Of a stretch of 64,000 bases of DNA, positions 54,541 to 63,857 are shown in pieces (position 1 is the first letter of the stretch; every line of letters begins with the position of its first letter). The notes under the pieces were generated by a model, which saw only the letters and a program-made list of their open reading frames with translations, had not been told where the DNA came from and made no database searches. Origin of the DNA: JAXLWB01 sp046328715. GTDB lineage: Bacteria > Chloroflexota > Anaerolineae > Caldilineales > Caldilineaceae. The DNA lies in assembly GCA_046328715.1 (NCBI GenBank), contig JAXLWB010000032.1, positions 1-64,000 on the forward strand, read 5' to 3'. A program made the position numbers and the translations under genes.

Positions 54541-55074
54541 GGTTCGCTCCTTTATCCAACGGCAAGGTATGGACAACAACGAATTTGGAAAGGAACGAAA
54601 GGGAAGTGAGACGTTTTCGTGCCTTTTCTCTTCATAATTGTCCAATACCTGGGTCAAAGATAAAACGCTTTTTAAACTTGTTCGCACAGGGTTTTGCGTT
54701 ACTGTTAGTATGCATGAGGCAGAAAAGGAGTGCTGGCAATTGCTGCGAAGAAATGCCTCAAATTGCATCATTCTTCGTGAAAGATGTGTGTATGTAGGTA
54801 AATTAGCAGAAAATCGTTCGGAACAGCTTGCAAAAAGCTTTCGTATTGAGTGCTTATCAGCGTCCCCTTACTGACGTGCGGGGTTCTGATACGCCTTTCA
54901 GAGCCGTTAGCGTGAGCGTACGGTGACCCCTTACTAACGTGCGGGGCTCTGATGCGATCCACCGACCTCGTCTTACTATTGCCTTTGACAGAGAGCAGGC
55001 ATGCCGATATACTCTTCTTTGCCGAAGATCCCTTCACTGAAGAGTAAAACAACCGTTGGTTCCAACTGAGATTT
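54541..55074. other. Intergenic region; holds only a dispersed repeat
   Basis: This divergent gap must hold the promoters of the surface-protein gene and the ABC ATPase gene. Short frames here show no family likeness. The repeats at 54864-54950 are the only structure seen. Confidence 0.5.
54864..54950. repeat. Dispersed repeat family (CTTACTGACGTGCGGGG type), two copies
   Basis: CCCCTTACTGACGTGCGGGG with GTTCTGAT, an 11-base insertion and AGAGCCGTTAGCGTGAGCG, followed by a second copy CCCCTTACTAACGTGCGGGG. It matches 12841-12890. Confidence 0.7.
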
Positions 55075-56625
55075 ATGTCCAAAGAGAATGCGTTATTGTG
55101 GGTGGAGAATGTCAGCAAGTCGTTTCCTGGTGTGCAGGCGCTGGATGGCGTTAGCCTGCATGTGAAGCGGGGCGAGGTGTTGGGATTGATTGGCCAGAAT
55201 GGAGCAGGAAAATCGACGTTGATGAAGATTCTCTCCGGCGTTTACGGGGTCGATCAGGGGGCGATCTATGTGGAAGGTCAGCCGGTTCAGTTGCAGACGC
55301 CGCATCAGGCGCAGGAACTCGGCATTGCCATCATCTACCAGGAACTCAACCTGATCCCCAACCTCACGGTGATGGAGAACATTTTTGTTGGGCGGGAGCC
55401 GGGTCCCGGTTTTCTGCTCAGCCGCCAGCAGCTTCAGAAGCGAACTCAGGCCATTCTCAATCAACTCAAATTGGCGGTCAGTCCAACGGCGATTGTGCGT
55501 AATCTGTCGGTGGCGGAGCAGCAGATGGTGGAGATCGCCAAGAGTATTTCGCGCCAGGTGAAGGTGCTGATCATGGATGAGCCGACCTCGGCGCTGAGTG
55601 AGAGTGAGGTCGCCACCCTCTTCAACCTGATCCGGGAGTTGAAGCAGAATGGCATCGGCATCATCTTTATCTCGCATCGACTGGAAGAGGTGCTACAGCT
55701 TTGCGACCGGGTGACTGTGCTGCGCGATGGCAAGCCGGTCGGCGAGGTGGCTGTGCAGGATGTCAACAAAGAGGATCTGATTCGACTGATGGTCGGGCGT
55801 TCGTTGGAGACCTTTTTCCATCAAGCTGAAACAGCGGTTGCTGGCAACCCAGCGACTCAGGATATTGTCTTGGAAGTGCGCAATCTATCACGGCGCGGCA
55901 ATGCGCTCAATCCCAACACCCAGGTGCTGAGCAACATTAGCTTTCAACTGCGACGGGGCGAAATTCTGGGATTGGCGGGATTGGTTGGCGCCGGTCGCAC
56001 CGAGTTGGTGCGCATGCTTTTCGGGGCCGATCGGCGTGACAGTGGCGAAATCCTGCTTGCAGGTAAACCAGTACAGATCAACTCTCCAGAGGATGCAATT
56101 CGACTGGGGATCGGGCTGGTGCCGGAAGATCGCAAAGCACAGGGGTTGATCCTAAATATGGCAGTGCGCCAGAATATGTCGCTGGCCAATCTCGATGGCT
56201 TCTCCCGACTCGGTTTTGTGCGGCGGAGGAATGAAGCGCAGAATGTTCAGAAGTATATTCAACGCTTTCAGATTCGCACGCCTAGTATGGAGCGACCGGT
56301 CGTCAATCTAAGTGGTGGCAATCAGCAGAAAGTAGTGATTGCCAAATGGCTAATGGTCCAACCAAAAGTCTTGATCATGGATGAGCCGACACGGGGCATT
56401 GATGTCGGGGCCAAGTCGGAGATTTACGAATTGATGCACCAACTGGTAGCCAGCGGCATCAGCATCATTATGATCTCCTCGGAATTTCCCGAATTGCTTG
56501 CCATGTGTGATCGTGCTTTTTGCCTATGCGAAGGGCGAATGACAGGGGAGTTGACAAAAAACGAGTTGTCAGTCGAAACGTTGATGCAATACTGCACGTA
56601 CCGTGCGAATGTACTGGAGAGATAG
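55075..56625 (+). CDS. Sugar ABC transporter ATP-binding protein (RbsA/MglA/XylG type)
   Basis: 516 residues with two fused ABC domains, as in ribose, galactose and xylose importers. Domain 1: P-loop GQNGAGKST, signature LSVAEQQMVEIAKS, Walker B VLIMDEPTSAL. Domain 2 (from about 260): degenerate P-loop GLVGAGRTELVR, signature LSGGNQQKVVIAKW and VLIMDEPTRGID. The permease and sugar-binding protein genes, normally next to it, are absent on both sides, so it is an orphan here or serves a system elsewhere. The frame is intact. Confidence 0.95.
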   Translation: MSKENALLWVENVSKSFPGVQALDGVSLHVKRGEVLGLIGQNGAGKSTLMKILSGVYGVDQGAIYVEGQPVQLQTPHQAQELGIAIIYQELNLIPNLTVMENIFVGREPGPGFLLSRQQLQKRTQAILNQLKLAVSPTAIVRNLSVAEQQMVEIAKSISRQVKVLIMDEPTSALSESEVATLFNLIRELKQNGIGIIFISHRLEEVLQLCDRVTVLRDGKPVGEVAVQDVNKEDLIRLMVGRSLETFFHQAETAVAGNPATQDIVLEVRNLSRRGNALNPNTQVLSNISFQLRRGEILGLAGLVGAGRTELVRMLFGADRRDSGEILLAGKPVQINSPEDAIRLGIGLVPEDRKAQGLILNMAVRQNMSLANLDGFSRLGFVRRRNEAQNVQKYIQRFQIRTPSMERPVVNLSGGNQQKVVIAKWLMVQPKVLIMDEPTRGIDVGAKSEIYELMHQLVASGISIIMISSEFPELLAMCDRAFCLCEGRMTGELTKNELSVETLMQYCTYRANVLER

Positions 56626-56660
56626 TTAGGGCTGATAGCAGATCGCGCTGGGTTACTTGT

Positions 56661-58325
56661 TTAGCGGGGACGTCCGCTATACTCAGTGAAGAGGATCACA
56701 CTGCCCTCGCTGTCGGTAGTTACGACCTGAGTATAGCCAGGTTGTTTGTCGATCTCGCTTTTGTCATTGATGGCTGGGATGACAGGAAAGGTGCAGCCAT
56801 TTTGTTTGAGGTAGGCATAGGTTTCTTGGGCAGAGCGTACCCAAAAACTGATGTACCCATTGGCTTGGCGGGCTTGCGGCAAATGATCTTCGGCAGGGTC
56901 AGCCTCGTATAAGCCAAAGACGGCGTGGTTACTCCAAAAACCATAATAGCCTTCGTCATCATAACCTTCGCCGAGACGCAATTGTTTGGAGTAGAATTTG
57001 CGGGCAGCGGCAAGATCTTCTGTGGGATAACCCGTATAATCCAATTCCAGCACCGGAGCGTTGGAGCGATTGTTGTCCACGATCATGGTGTGCAGCAACT
57101 GTTGCGCCTGGTTGAAAACCTGAGTCACCCAGGCAGAATTACGAAAAGGATGGGCACCCTGACCAGTGAGGCGCATCTCGTAACTGACAATCTGCTGCGA
57201 GCCGAAGGCAAGCGTATGAAAGTTTGTGACTTCGAGGTAAGCCGCCATTCCATGCGGGCCGTTATCATAACAGGGCCAGTAGACCGATTGCAACGCTGGC
57301 ACAATTTTAGCGCCCCGTTCTTGTCCGCGATGTTTGAAGCGCGTGTCATCAAACCAGGTGGCCTTGCCTGAACAGAGCGTATTCAAGGTAGCCGCATCCA
57401 AATGGAGCCAGGCGCTCATCACTTTTTGGGCAGCTTGACCGAGCGGGGTTGTGGGGAAGCCGCTGGTCTGCGGTGATACGTCTGTAGCGCTGTTAAAGAC
57501 TTTTTGCCAAAGCACAAAGAAATTCTCATCCGTATCCCAGCCCGTACAATAGCTGTCTGTTGCGCTCTTTTGAGGCTTGCCGATTTTCACCTTGGCGGCT
57601 GTCAGCCGAGCCACTTCTTCATCCATATTGTTTACAGTGAAGAGCGCATAACCATTGGGTAAGGCTTTACGCACTTGTGCTGCCCCGCCCCAGGCCGATG
57701 AATCGAGGATAAAACGGCTGCCTTTCAGGTTGAAGCTGGCCCGTGTCGGGGTGACAGCTTCGGGCGTACCAAGCAGGGGTGTGTAAAATTGGATCGCACG
57801 CGCCAAATCTTTAACTGGGTACGCAAAGTCAAAATCAAAGGTTGCGCCACTTCCTGGTTGTTGCGAATCAACACTGTAGTCAAGCGACCAGGCATCTGTG
57901 TGATGGGCCACTTGCCATTGCTGGTTGTGTTTGACCCAGGCTTGAAAGACCAGCCCTTGGTCAGTGTATTCCCAGCGCGCACCACCTACGATATCGATCC
58001 AGTAGATGGCAATCGCAAAATTCCCTTCAACCATAAATTCGGCGTGTTCGACTGTCATTTTTTCGGAAATCAGATTTTTCGGGCGTTCAAAGGCTTCCCA
58101 TTCCGCCGCCATCCCCGCTTGAATGGCGGCATGGGTGGCTTGGTAAGCTGAAGCCCGTTCACTCAGCCGAATAGCATCCGTTGTAAAAAAATTGAGATAC
58201 TTGGTTGATTCGAGTTGTAAATACGCCTGCCAGAAGGAGACAATTGCCTCGCGTAGTGCGGCGGCAGCCCCGCTATCGCCCGTAACAATCGGGGTGACAT
58301 TGAAGATAAATTGGCCTGTATGCAT
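56661..58325 (-). CDS. Tandem SnoaL-like/VOC fusion protein
   Basis: 554 residues in four parts: SnoaL-like domain (about 9-150), VOC/glyoxalase-like domain (about 162-265, DFDFAYPVKDLARAIQFYTPLLG), second SnoaL-like domain (about 285-395), second VOC domain (about 405-550, LELDYTGYPTEDLAAARKFYS). The arrangement suggests duplication of a two-domain ancestor. VOC domains are metal-dependent lyases, dioxygenases or binding proteins and SnoaL folds include cyclases and hydratases; the function here is not known. It is convergent with the ABC ATPase. Confidence 0.82.
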   Translation of the reverse strand: MHTGQFIFNVTPIVTGDSGAAAALREAIVSFWQAYLQLESTKYLNFFTTDAIRLSERASAYQATHAAIQAGMAAEWEAFERPKNLISEKMTVEHAEFMVEGNFAIAIYWIDIVGGARWEYTDQGLVFQAWVKHNQQWQVAHHTDAWSLDYSVDSQQPGSGATFDFDFAYPVKDLARAIQFYTPLLGTPEAVTPTRASFNLKGSRFILDSSAWGGAAQVRKALPNGYALFTVNNMDEEVARLTAAKVKIGKPQKSATDSYCTGWDTDENFFVLWQKVFNSATDVSPQTSGFPTTPLGQAAQKVMSAWLHLDAATLNTLCSGKATWFDDTRFKHRGQERGAKIVPALQSVYWPCYDNGPHGMAAYLEVTNFHTLAFGSQQIVSYEMRLTGQGAHPFRNSAWVTQVFNQAQQLLHTMIVDNNRSNAPVLELDYTGYPTEDLAAARKFYSKQLRLGEGYDDEGYYGFWSNHAVFGLYEADPAEDHLPQARQANGYISFWVRSAQETYAYLKQNGCTFPVIPAINDKSEIDKQPGYTQVVTTDSEGSVILFTEYSGRPR

Positions 58326-58449
58326 TGGCTACCTTTTGAGAATAAAGAAATCAATAAGCTATGCCCTCGTTTCTTTAGTATAAATTCAGCAGCCTCATTT
58401 TAATTCAAACAAGTACTTTACAGTGAATCGATTACTATAAATAGCAAAG

Positions 58450-58509
58450 CAGTGGGACAGTGAGTCAGTTCAAAACTGACCTACTGTCTCACTGTCCACT
58501 GCCTCACTG
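58450..58509. repeat. Gene-end hairpin of the AGTAGGACAGT family, copy 4
   Basis: CAGTGGGACAGTGAGTCAGT pairs with the CTGACCTACTGTCTCACTG type on the right arm. It overlaps the stop codon of the SMR gene at 58504. Confidence 0.7.
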
Positions 58510-58812
58510 CCTCAAAAGCATCACGCCGACACAGACAACCACGCCGCCCACCAGTTTCTGCCAAGTCAGCGTTTCACCCAACAAGAGTGTGCCCAAGGTA
58601 AACGCTGAAATGGCTTCGACGCCAAGGACGATCAGGTAAACACTGGTCATCTCCTGTTGGCGCATGGCGAAGGTCTGGAGTGTTGCGCCCAGACAGAAAA
58701 GTACCAGGACTAGCATAGAGGGCGTCAGGCGTGAAAAGCCATCGGCGTACTTCATAAAATAACCACCAAGGGTAAAAGATAATGCGGCGGCGATGACAAA
58801 AAGTGCGTTCAT
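58504..58812 (-). CDS. Small multidrug resistance (SMR/EmrE-like) transporter
   Basis: 102 residues with four hydrophobic helices, the usual size of SMR proteins. The start MNALFVIAAALSFTLGGYFM and the end VYLIVLGVEAISAFTLGTLL then GETLTWQKLVGGVVVCVGVMLL match the family, although the membrane Glu14 of EmrE is not evident at the expected place, so a drug-export function is uncertain. It could work as a homodimer or pair with another SMR subunit. AGAGAGG lies before the ATG. Confidence 0.78.
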   Translation of the reverse strand: MNALFVIAAALSFTLGGYFMKYADGFSRLTPSMLVLVLFCLGATLQTFAMRQQEMTSVYLIVLGVEAISAFTLGTLLLGETLTWQKLVGGVVVCVGVMLLRQ

Positions 58813-58899
58813 GATTCAACCTCTCTGGGATCGGTAGTGCCAACTTGGGTTATTGGTGATCGGTAATTACTCAGTTACCAATCACGAAAGATTTTGCCT

Positions 58900-59130
58900 T
58901 TAGGATGCCTGTGAATAGTTGAGACCTGGGTTCGTGGGCTCGGCTGGTTTGTTCTCTTCTGCCACTTGCTTATGACGAAGCCACTGCCAACGCCACCAGC
59001 GTGTCTCCGCTTGCAGTTGGAGTGAATCTTCTGAGAATGTTGATTCTTGTTCTTGGGTAGCGTGGTCAACAAGTTGCTTCTGGCGATTGACCATCGTTGC
59101 GGTAGTGACATACTTAGAGATGATGCTCAT
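58900..59130 (-). CDS. Hypothetical small protein (76 aa)
   Basis: The ATG at 59130 is preceded by AAGAGG. The product starts MSIISKYVTTATMVNRQKQL, then has a charged middle part and RWWRWQWLRHKQ, a Trp/Arg-rich patch that could lie on a membrane. No homologue is recognised. A competing frame (59111-58875) has a worse composition and no ribosome site. Plausible but unproven. Confidence 0.4.
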   Translation of the reverse strand: MSIISKYVTTATMVNRQKQLVDHATQEQESTFSEDSLQLQAETRWWRWQWLRHKQVAEENKPAEPTNPGLNYSQAS

Positions 59131-59500
59131 AGAAAACCTCTTGTTTCGGAACTGTGATTCTGTCTATAAATTCGGCTGTGATAAATTCAAACAATCTCTA
59201 ACAAGCATTATTCCCAGGGAGCGTTAATTACGCGTTAATTGAGCGTTTATACCTGGTTACACCGCATTCCGCTGGCAATCGTCATTGACCGAAGGCTGTT
59301 GCCAGTGCCTTCTAGTAAGAGGTTAGCACAAGCGCTGAACCGATTTCCATCATTCTATCTATCAATTTGGGCCAACTCAACAGGAAAAATCTCAGATTGG
59401 GAGAGGAAAGTCCCAGAATGGGGAGAGAGGGGATGACCAGGTGACCAGGTGACAGGGTGACAAAGATGGTAGTCCCGTCACCTTGTCACCTAGTCAGTAT
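59131..59500. repeat. Intergenic gap with a GTGACCAGG hairpin
   Basis: TGACCAGGTGACCAGGTGAC (from 59434) pairs with GTCACCTTGTCACCTAGTCA (59477-59496), at the 3' end of the secreted-protein gene that ends at 59501. I see nothing else in the gap. Confidence 0.6.
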
Positions 59501-60292
59501 TTACCCCTTGCAGCAACCGCCGGGGGGATCGATGATGAGTTCGTAGAGTGTCCAGATCGAGCCGGGTGCGCTGATCGTGATCGGCTGATCATGGTTGAAT
59601 TCAAAGGGTTTGAGCGTGGCCAGGGGGCCAAGTTCATTTTGGTTGAGACTGTGACTACCGGTGAGGCTGCGCACTGCCGAGTTAAAAGAGACCGTTTGAC
59701 TTAACAAACTGGTTGTTGTGTCGCCACTGGTGAAGTTGTTTTTGCCATAGCGGCTTGTAAAGCTAATGTGCCAATCCACACTCATGCTGGCGGTGAGCGC
59801 AACATCCTTATGCTGAATCAAAGTGTAAGCTGCGTTAGCATTAGCGAAGTTCGCCCGCCCCCACAAGGTAAAGCTCTCTAGAGTCTGTTTGCCTGCGGCC
59901 ACCCCCGGACAGCTCACTGAAAATTTACCATCAAAGGGAGCCTTACCATTGCCCACTTTGACCATCCCAACATTGTTGACCAAAGTACATTCGAGCAAGG
60001 TCCGCCTGATCACCAGCGGATTCACACCAGTGACGTCAACTCGACAGCCCAGAGTCTTGCTTCCAGAAAGGCCATGATTGAAGTTGAGCACCAACATCCA
60101 AGCCCCAATCCCGGCCCCAGCCGAGGGTGTGACTGGCTGACCATCATCGTTGAGACAGGCAGGATGGATGCTTTGTGCTAGCAAGGGCGATGCCTGGCTC
60201 GGTATTAACAAGGTCGTGATGGCCAATAATGCAGCTATCCATAGTGATAGTTTGCGTGCGCTGAACTTGGGGAAGAGATAGTTCGTTTGCAT
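59501..60292 (-). CDS. Secreted protein of unknown function
   Basis: 263 residues from ATG 60292, with GGAGAAATCAGG immediately upstream; an in-frame ATG at 60322 is poorer. A signal peptide (LSLWIAALLAITTLLIPSQA) precedes a beta-rich mature part with Cys residues (HPACLNDDG, LGCRVDV, LLECTLV, FSVSCPGV) and a terminal PPGGCCKG. There is no YLPL tail and no family recognised. The paired cysteines suggest disulfides outside the membrane. Confidence 0.75.
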   Translation of the reverse strand: MQTNYLFPKFSARKLSLWIAALLAITTLLIPSQASPLLAQSIHPACLNDDGQPVTPSAGAGIGAWMLVLNFNHGLSGSKTLGCRVDVTGVNPLVIRRTLLECTLVNNVGMVKVGNGKAPFDGKFSVSCPGVAAGKQTLESFTLWGRANFANANAAYTLIQHKDVALTASMSVDWHISFTSRYGKNNFTSGDTTTSLLSQTVSFNSAVRSLTGSHSLNQNELGPLATLKPFEFNHDQPITISAPGSIWTLYELIIDPPGGCCKG

Positions 60293-60578
60293 CCTGATTT
60301 CTCCTTCGCTTTCGTTAACCATTCCCTATTCTATCGCTTGCTATCTCAGCTACGTTGCAGGTCATCCTTTATAGCAAACCTCATTGAAACTACATAAGTG
60401 ACTGTCACTCGCCGCGAGAATTAAATCCACCCTTCAGCCCGAGCGAGTGAAGCCACGGGTAGGCTTAGTCAGTACTCCTCGTTTATTATAGTGTATGATT
60501 GCGGCGGGCAGGGGGGCAAAAGGTTCAAATTTATGCCATTTAGTCCCAGATTTTAACACAGCGTGACGGATTTGTGCT

Positions 60579-63296
60579 ATGACTCAGAACACAGACAAAA
60601 AACCTTCTTCTACACTTGAACCATCGGACCGATTCATGCAGACGCTGCGTCAAACGCTGGAGCACATCGAGGACAGTGAGTGGCTGGACAAACGTTCGCC
60701 GTTGGCATCGGTCTTCTTTGCAGGGCTTTCGACCGACCCAGCGCGCAAACGCCAAGTTGTGTTGACCGGGCTGAAACCGATCGATGAGCGGCTACGTTCG
60801 ACCTGGCACCAGTGGGAAGCACGCCCCAAGTCGCCTTTGCAAGGGGCGGTCTGGGAAGCCGTCTGCCATCTGCCGCCCGACCTGGAAAGCTTCAGCCAGG
60901 CCATTCTGATGCTGACTTACTTTGAAGAACCCCGCCCCAAACAGACAGAGGTGATCCAAGCGCTGGCGCTGGGTCGATCCACCTACTATCGTTACTTGGA
61001 ACGTTCGGTGGAACTACTGGGTGAGACATTGGTACAACTGTTGCGGCCTGCCTTGCGCCTGGAGTTGCCAGTTGCGCGTCCGTTGGTGGGGCGGCAGCAA
61101 GCGTTGGCCCAAGCCGAGCAAGCGTTGCAACGAGGCAAGGTGGTTCACCTTCTGGGCGGCGGCGGGGTGGGGAAAACCAGTTTGGGAGCGCAGTTGGCCG
61201 CTAACTGGCACGGAGCTGTCTTCTGGTACACCTTTCGCAGCAGTCTCACCGACCACCTCGACCAGTTGATCTTCGCCCTGGCCTACTTTCTGCACCAGCA
61301 AGGAGCCTCCGGTCTCTGGCTGCACCTGAGCACCAACCCGCAAGAGATCGGCATGAGCAAGGTGCTAGCTGCTCTACGCCAACACCTGAGCGATCTCGCC
61401 AATGCCCCGCCCCTACTCTGCTTCGACGAAGTAGATCTGCTGCTGGCCAGTGACCTCAGCGACAGCGAAGAACATGCCCGCCTGCGTGCCTTCTTCGAAG
61501 ATCTGGCCCATTCGCCACGTTCAGGTGCGCCCGTGCTGCTGATCGGGCAAAAGTTGCTACTCGAACCGGACGCCGACGCCTTGATCGCCCTCCCTGCCCT
61601 GACGGGTGAGGAAGTGGCAACCTTGCTCGCCCGCGCCAAGATCAAACTAGAGCCAAGCCAGCAACAACGGCTGCTGAACTTTACACGCGGGAACCCACTA
61701 CTGTTGCGGCTCTTCGTTGCACTTTTTGCACGGGAGACAAAGTTGGCGGAGACGTTGCAACAGTTGACCACACCAGTTGCGCTCGACTGGTTTATGGCCC
61801 GCATCCGTCTGCATCTCGCCCCTGCCGAAGAGACAATTCTCTATGAGCTGTCGGTTCACAACGGCGCTGCTCCACGGGATGGCTGGAGGAGCAATCAGAA
61901 GGCGTTACGCACCTTGATTGATCTCAACCTGGTCGAAACGCCGAGCCAGGAGAGCCTCAGCCTGCACCCGGCGATCCGGAGTTGGCTCTATCAGCAGTTG
62001 CCACCAGATCGGCGGGCAGCCTTGCACCTAGCGGCGGCTAATCTCTACGCAGAACGCAGCCGTTTCACATTGGCCACACATCATTACATCCAGGCAGGGC
62101 AGCCGAGCATGGCCATCTGGACCTGGTACAACCATCGGCAGCAGGAGATCAATCAAGGACAAAGCAGCGCGGCGTTGGAATTATTCCTGCCCTTGCGCCA
62201 GACCCAATTGACCAACGTCGAAGATCAGCGGGCATTGGCGCTCTTGTTAGCGCAGTTGTGCAGTCCCGCTGGGCAGACGCAAGCGGGATTGGCGGCGTTG
62301 GAGCAGGTCGCCTGGCCGTCAAGTTCGCCGAGCAGCGCCCTGGCCCATCAATTGCGTGCCGAATTGCTCACCGACGTGGGTGAGATCGACCGTGCCTTGT
62401 CAGAATACCGGCGCAGCCTAGAGAACATACGTTCCCTGCGTTCAACGCAAACGGTTAACTTGCACACTCAGATCGCTCGCCGTGCCCTCTGGTATCTGCA
62501 CGATCTACCCCAAGCACGGAGCGAAGTCAACCATGCTCGTCTCGATCTGGAGCTACTGCAAGGGGAAATTGAGGACATGACTGGCAATTATCAAGCGGCT
62601 CGGACGCATTACGGCAATGCTTTGACCCTGGCCGACGAGGGTACCACCGATCATCAACGCGCCAAATTGCATGAGGTGTTGGGCATTCTCGAAGCGCGCT
62701 ATGCCAATCTGGAGGCGGCAGTTGAGCATATCGAGGCGGCAGGACGTTATTATCGAGCGGCGGGCAATCTGGTCTGCGAGGTAGGCGTAACCAATACCAA
62801 TCTCTCCTATGCCTACCTGGTCAAGCGCCACTACGAGCAGGCGATTCCCCCCGCACGCAAGGCCGTGGAGTTCTTTGGCGAACTCAATCACCCCTATTGG
62901 CTAGCGCTCAACGAAGCCAATCTGGCCGAAGCTCATTTTTATTTGGAAGAGTTGGAACAAGCCGAACAATATGCACAACAGGGATTGCGCCGTGAAGAAG
63001 CCTTTGCCCGTCCCTATTGTTTGTACGTTCTGGGGCAAATTCGCCGAGTCCAATCACGCTTTAGGGAGTCCGAAGACTACTGTCGGCAAGCGATTGCCGT
63101 AGCGGAAGAGATCCAGGATTTGTGGGGATTGGCACCTAGTTGGCGGGCATTGGGGGAGTGTTTGCGCGATGCGGGAAGCCACCAAGATGCTCAATCGGCA
63201 TTTGAAAAAGCACTGGAGATCTTCGAAAGGTTGGGAGTAGAGCAGGAAGTTAGGGTGATGAAAACGTTGTTGACAACGTCAAATAGCAGTTTTTAA
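60579..63296 (+). CDS. STAND-class ATPase with TPR repeats
   Basis: 905 residues. The N-terminal 160 have a helix-turn-helix-like segment (KQTEVIQALALGRSTYYRYL) without a standard DNA-binding family. An NB-ARC/AAA-type ATPase follows (P-loop LLGGGGVGKTSLG near residue 190, Walker B PPLLCFDEVDLLL near 280). The C-terminal 400 are TPRs (ALAHQLRAELLTDVGEIDRA, YGNALTLADEG). Such proteins are signal-transducing ATPases that may regulate transcription or defence; the signal and target are unknown. Intact frame, no operon partner. Confidence 0.88.
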   Translation: MTQNTDKKPSSTLEPSDRFMQTLRQTLEHIEDSEWLDKRSPLASVFFAGLSTDPARKRQVVLTGLKPIDERLRSTWHQWEARPKSPLQGAVWEAVCHLPPDLESFSQAILMLTYFEEPRPKQTEVIQALALGRSTYYRYLERSVELLGETLVQLLRPALRLELPVARPLVGRQQALAQAEQALQRGKVVHLLGGGGVGKTSLGAQLAANWHGAVFWYTFRSSLTDHLDQLIFALAYFLHQQGASGLWLHLSTNPQEIGMSKVLAALRQHLSDLANAPPLLCFDEVDLLLASDLSDSEEHARLRAFFEDLAHSPRSGAPVLLIGQKLLLEPDADALIALPALTGEEVATLLARAKIKLEPSQQQRLLNFTRGNPLLLRLFVALFARETKLAETLQQLTTPVALDWFMARIRLHLAPAEETILYELSVHNGAAPRDGWRSNQKALRTLIDLNLVETPSQESLSLHPAIRSWLYQQLPPDRRAALHLAAANLYAERSRFTLATHHYIQAGQPSMAIWTWYNHRQQEINQGQSSAALELFLPLRQTQLTNVEDQRALALLLAQLCSPAGQTQAGLAALEQVAWPSSSPSSALAHQLRAELLTDVGEIDRALSEYRRSLENIRSLRSTQTVNLHTQIARRALWYLHDLPQARSEVNHARLDLELLQGEIEDMTGNYQAARTHYGNALTLADEGTTDHQRAKLHEVLGILEARYANLEAAVEHIEAAGRYYRAAGNLVCEVGVTNTNLSYAYLVKRHYEQAIPPARKAVEFFGELNHPYWLALNEANLAEAHFYLEELEQAEQYAQQGLRREEAFARPYCLYVLGQIRRVQSRFRESEDYCRQAIAVAEEIQDLWGLAPSWRALGECLRDAGSHQDAQSAFEKALEIFERLGVEQEVRVMKTLLTTSNSSF

Positions 63297-63332
63297 GCCT
63301 GCGCTGCTGTCACTGTAAACAGCGTAGGAGAT

Positions 63333-63803
63333 TCACAAACTCTTTTCGTAAAAGATGAAGTCAAAAGGCCCAACTTTGCCACGTCGTGTTTCCTGATAGC
63401 CGTTTTTCACATATAACTTCTGTGCCGCTTCTTGCTGGATCGTCGTGTCCAATTCGAGGATTTGATAGCCTTTCTCCTGTGCGAGCATCTCTAGTCTAGA
63501 AAGGAGATGTTGAGCGATCCCTTGACGCCAATAATCGGGATGGACACGCATACGTTTGATCTCGGCCCGAGTCTGCGAGAGCCTACGCAATGCACCCATC
63601 GCAACCAGCACGCCAGCAATTTCAGCGACAAGAAACTCCCCGCCAAGATTCAGGTAAATATCTTCTATGGCATGTAAATCATCATCCCACGGCCCTGCGA
63701 TGTGGCGGCTCTGCTCGATGCTATTGAGCGCCAGAATGTGCAAATTCCAAACGGCATCGTGATCACTACTTTTGTAACGTCGCACGGTAAGGTTGTCGAT
63801 CAT
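63333..63803 (-). CDS. GNAT-family N-acetyltransferase
   Basis: 156 residues. The acetyl-CoA loop is RMRVHPDYWRQGIAQHLLSR, with LELDTTIQQEAAQKLYVKNGY after it, the standard GNAT motif A and B. The sequence resembles small N-acetyltransferases of broad specificity; the acceptor is unknown. It follows the agmatine deiminase gene by 54 bases on the same strand and may be co-transcribed. The stop lies close to the end of the STAND gene, which is convergent. Confidence 0.9.
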   Translation of the reverse strand: MIDNLTVRRYKSSDHDAVWNLHILALNSIEQSRHIAGPWDDDLHAIEDIYLNLGGEFLVAEIAGVLVAMGALRRLSQTRAEIKRMRVHPDYWRQGIAQHLLSRLEMLAQEKGYQILELDTTIQQEAAQKLYVKNGYQETRRGKVGPFDFIFYEKSL

Positions 63804-63857
63804 TGAAAGTCACCATCCACCGCAATAGCGAAAAATTCTTGGCTAGCCATTAAAGTC

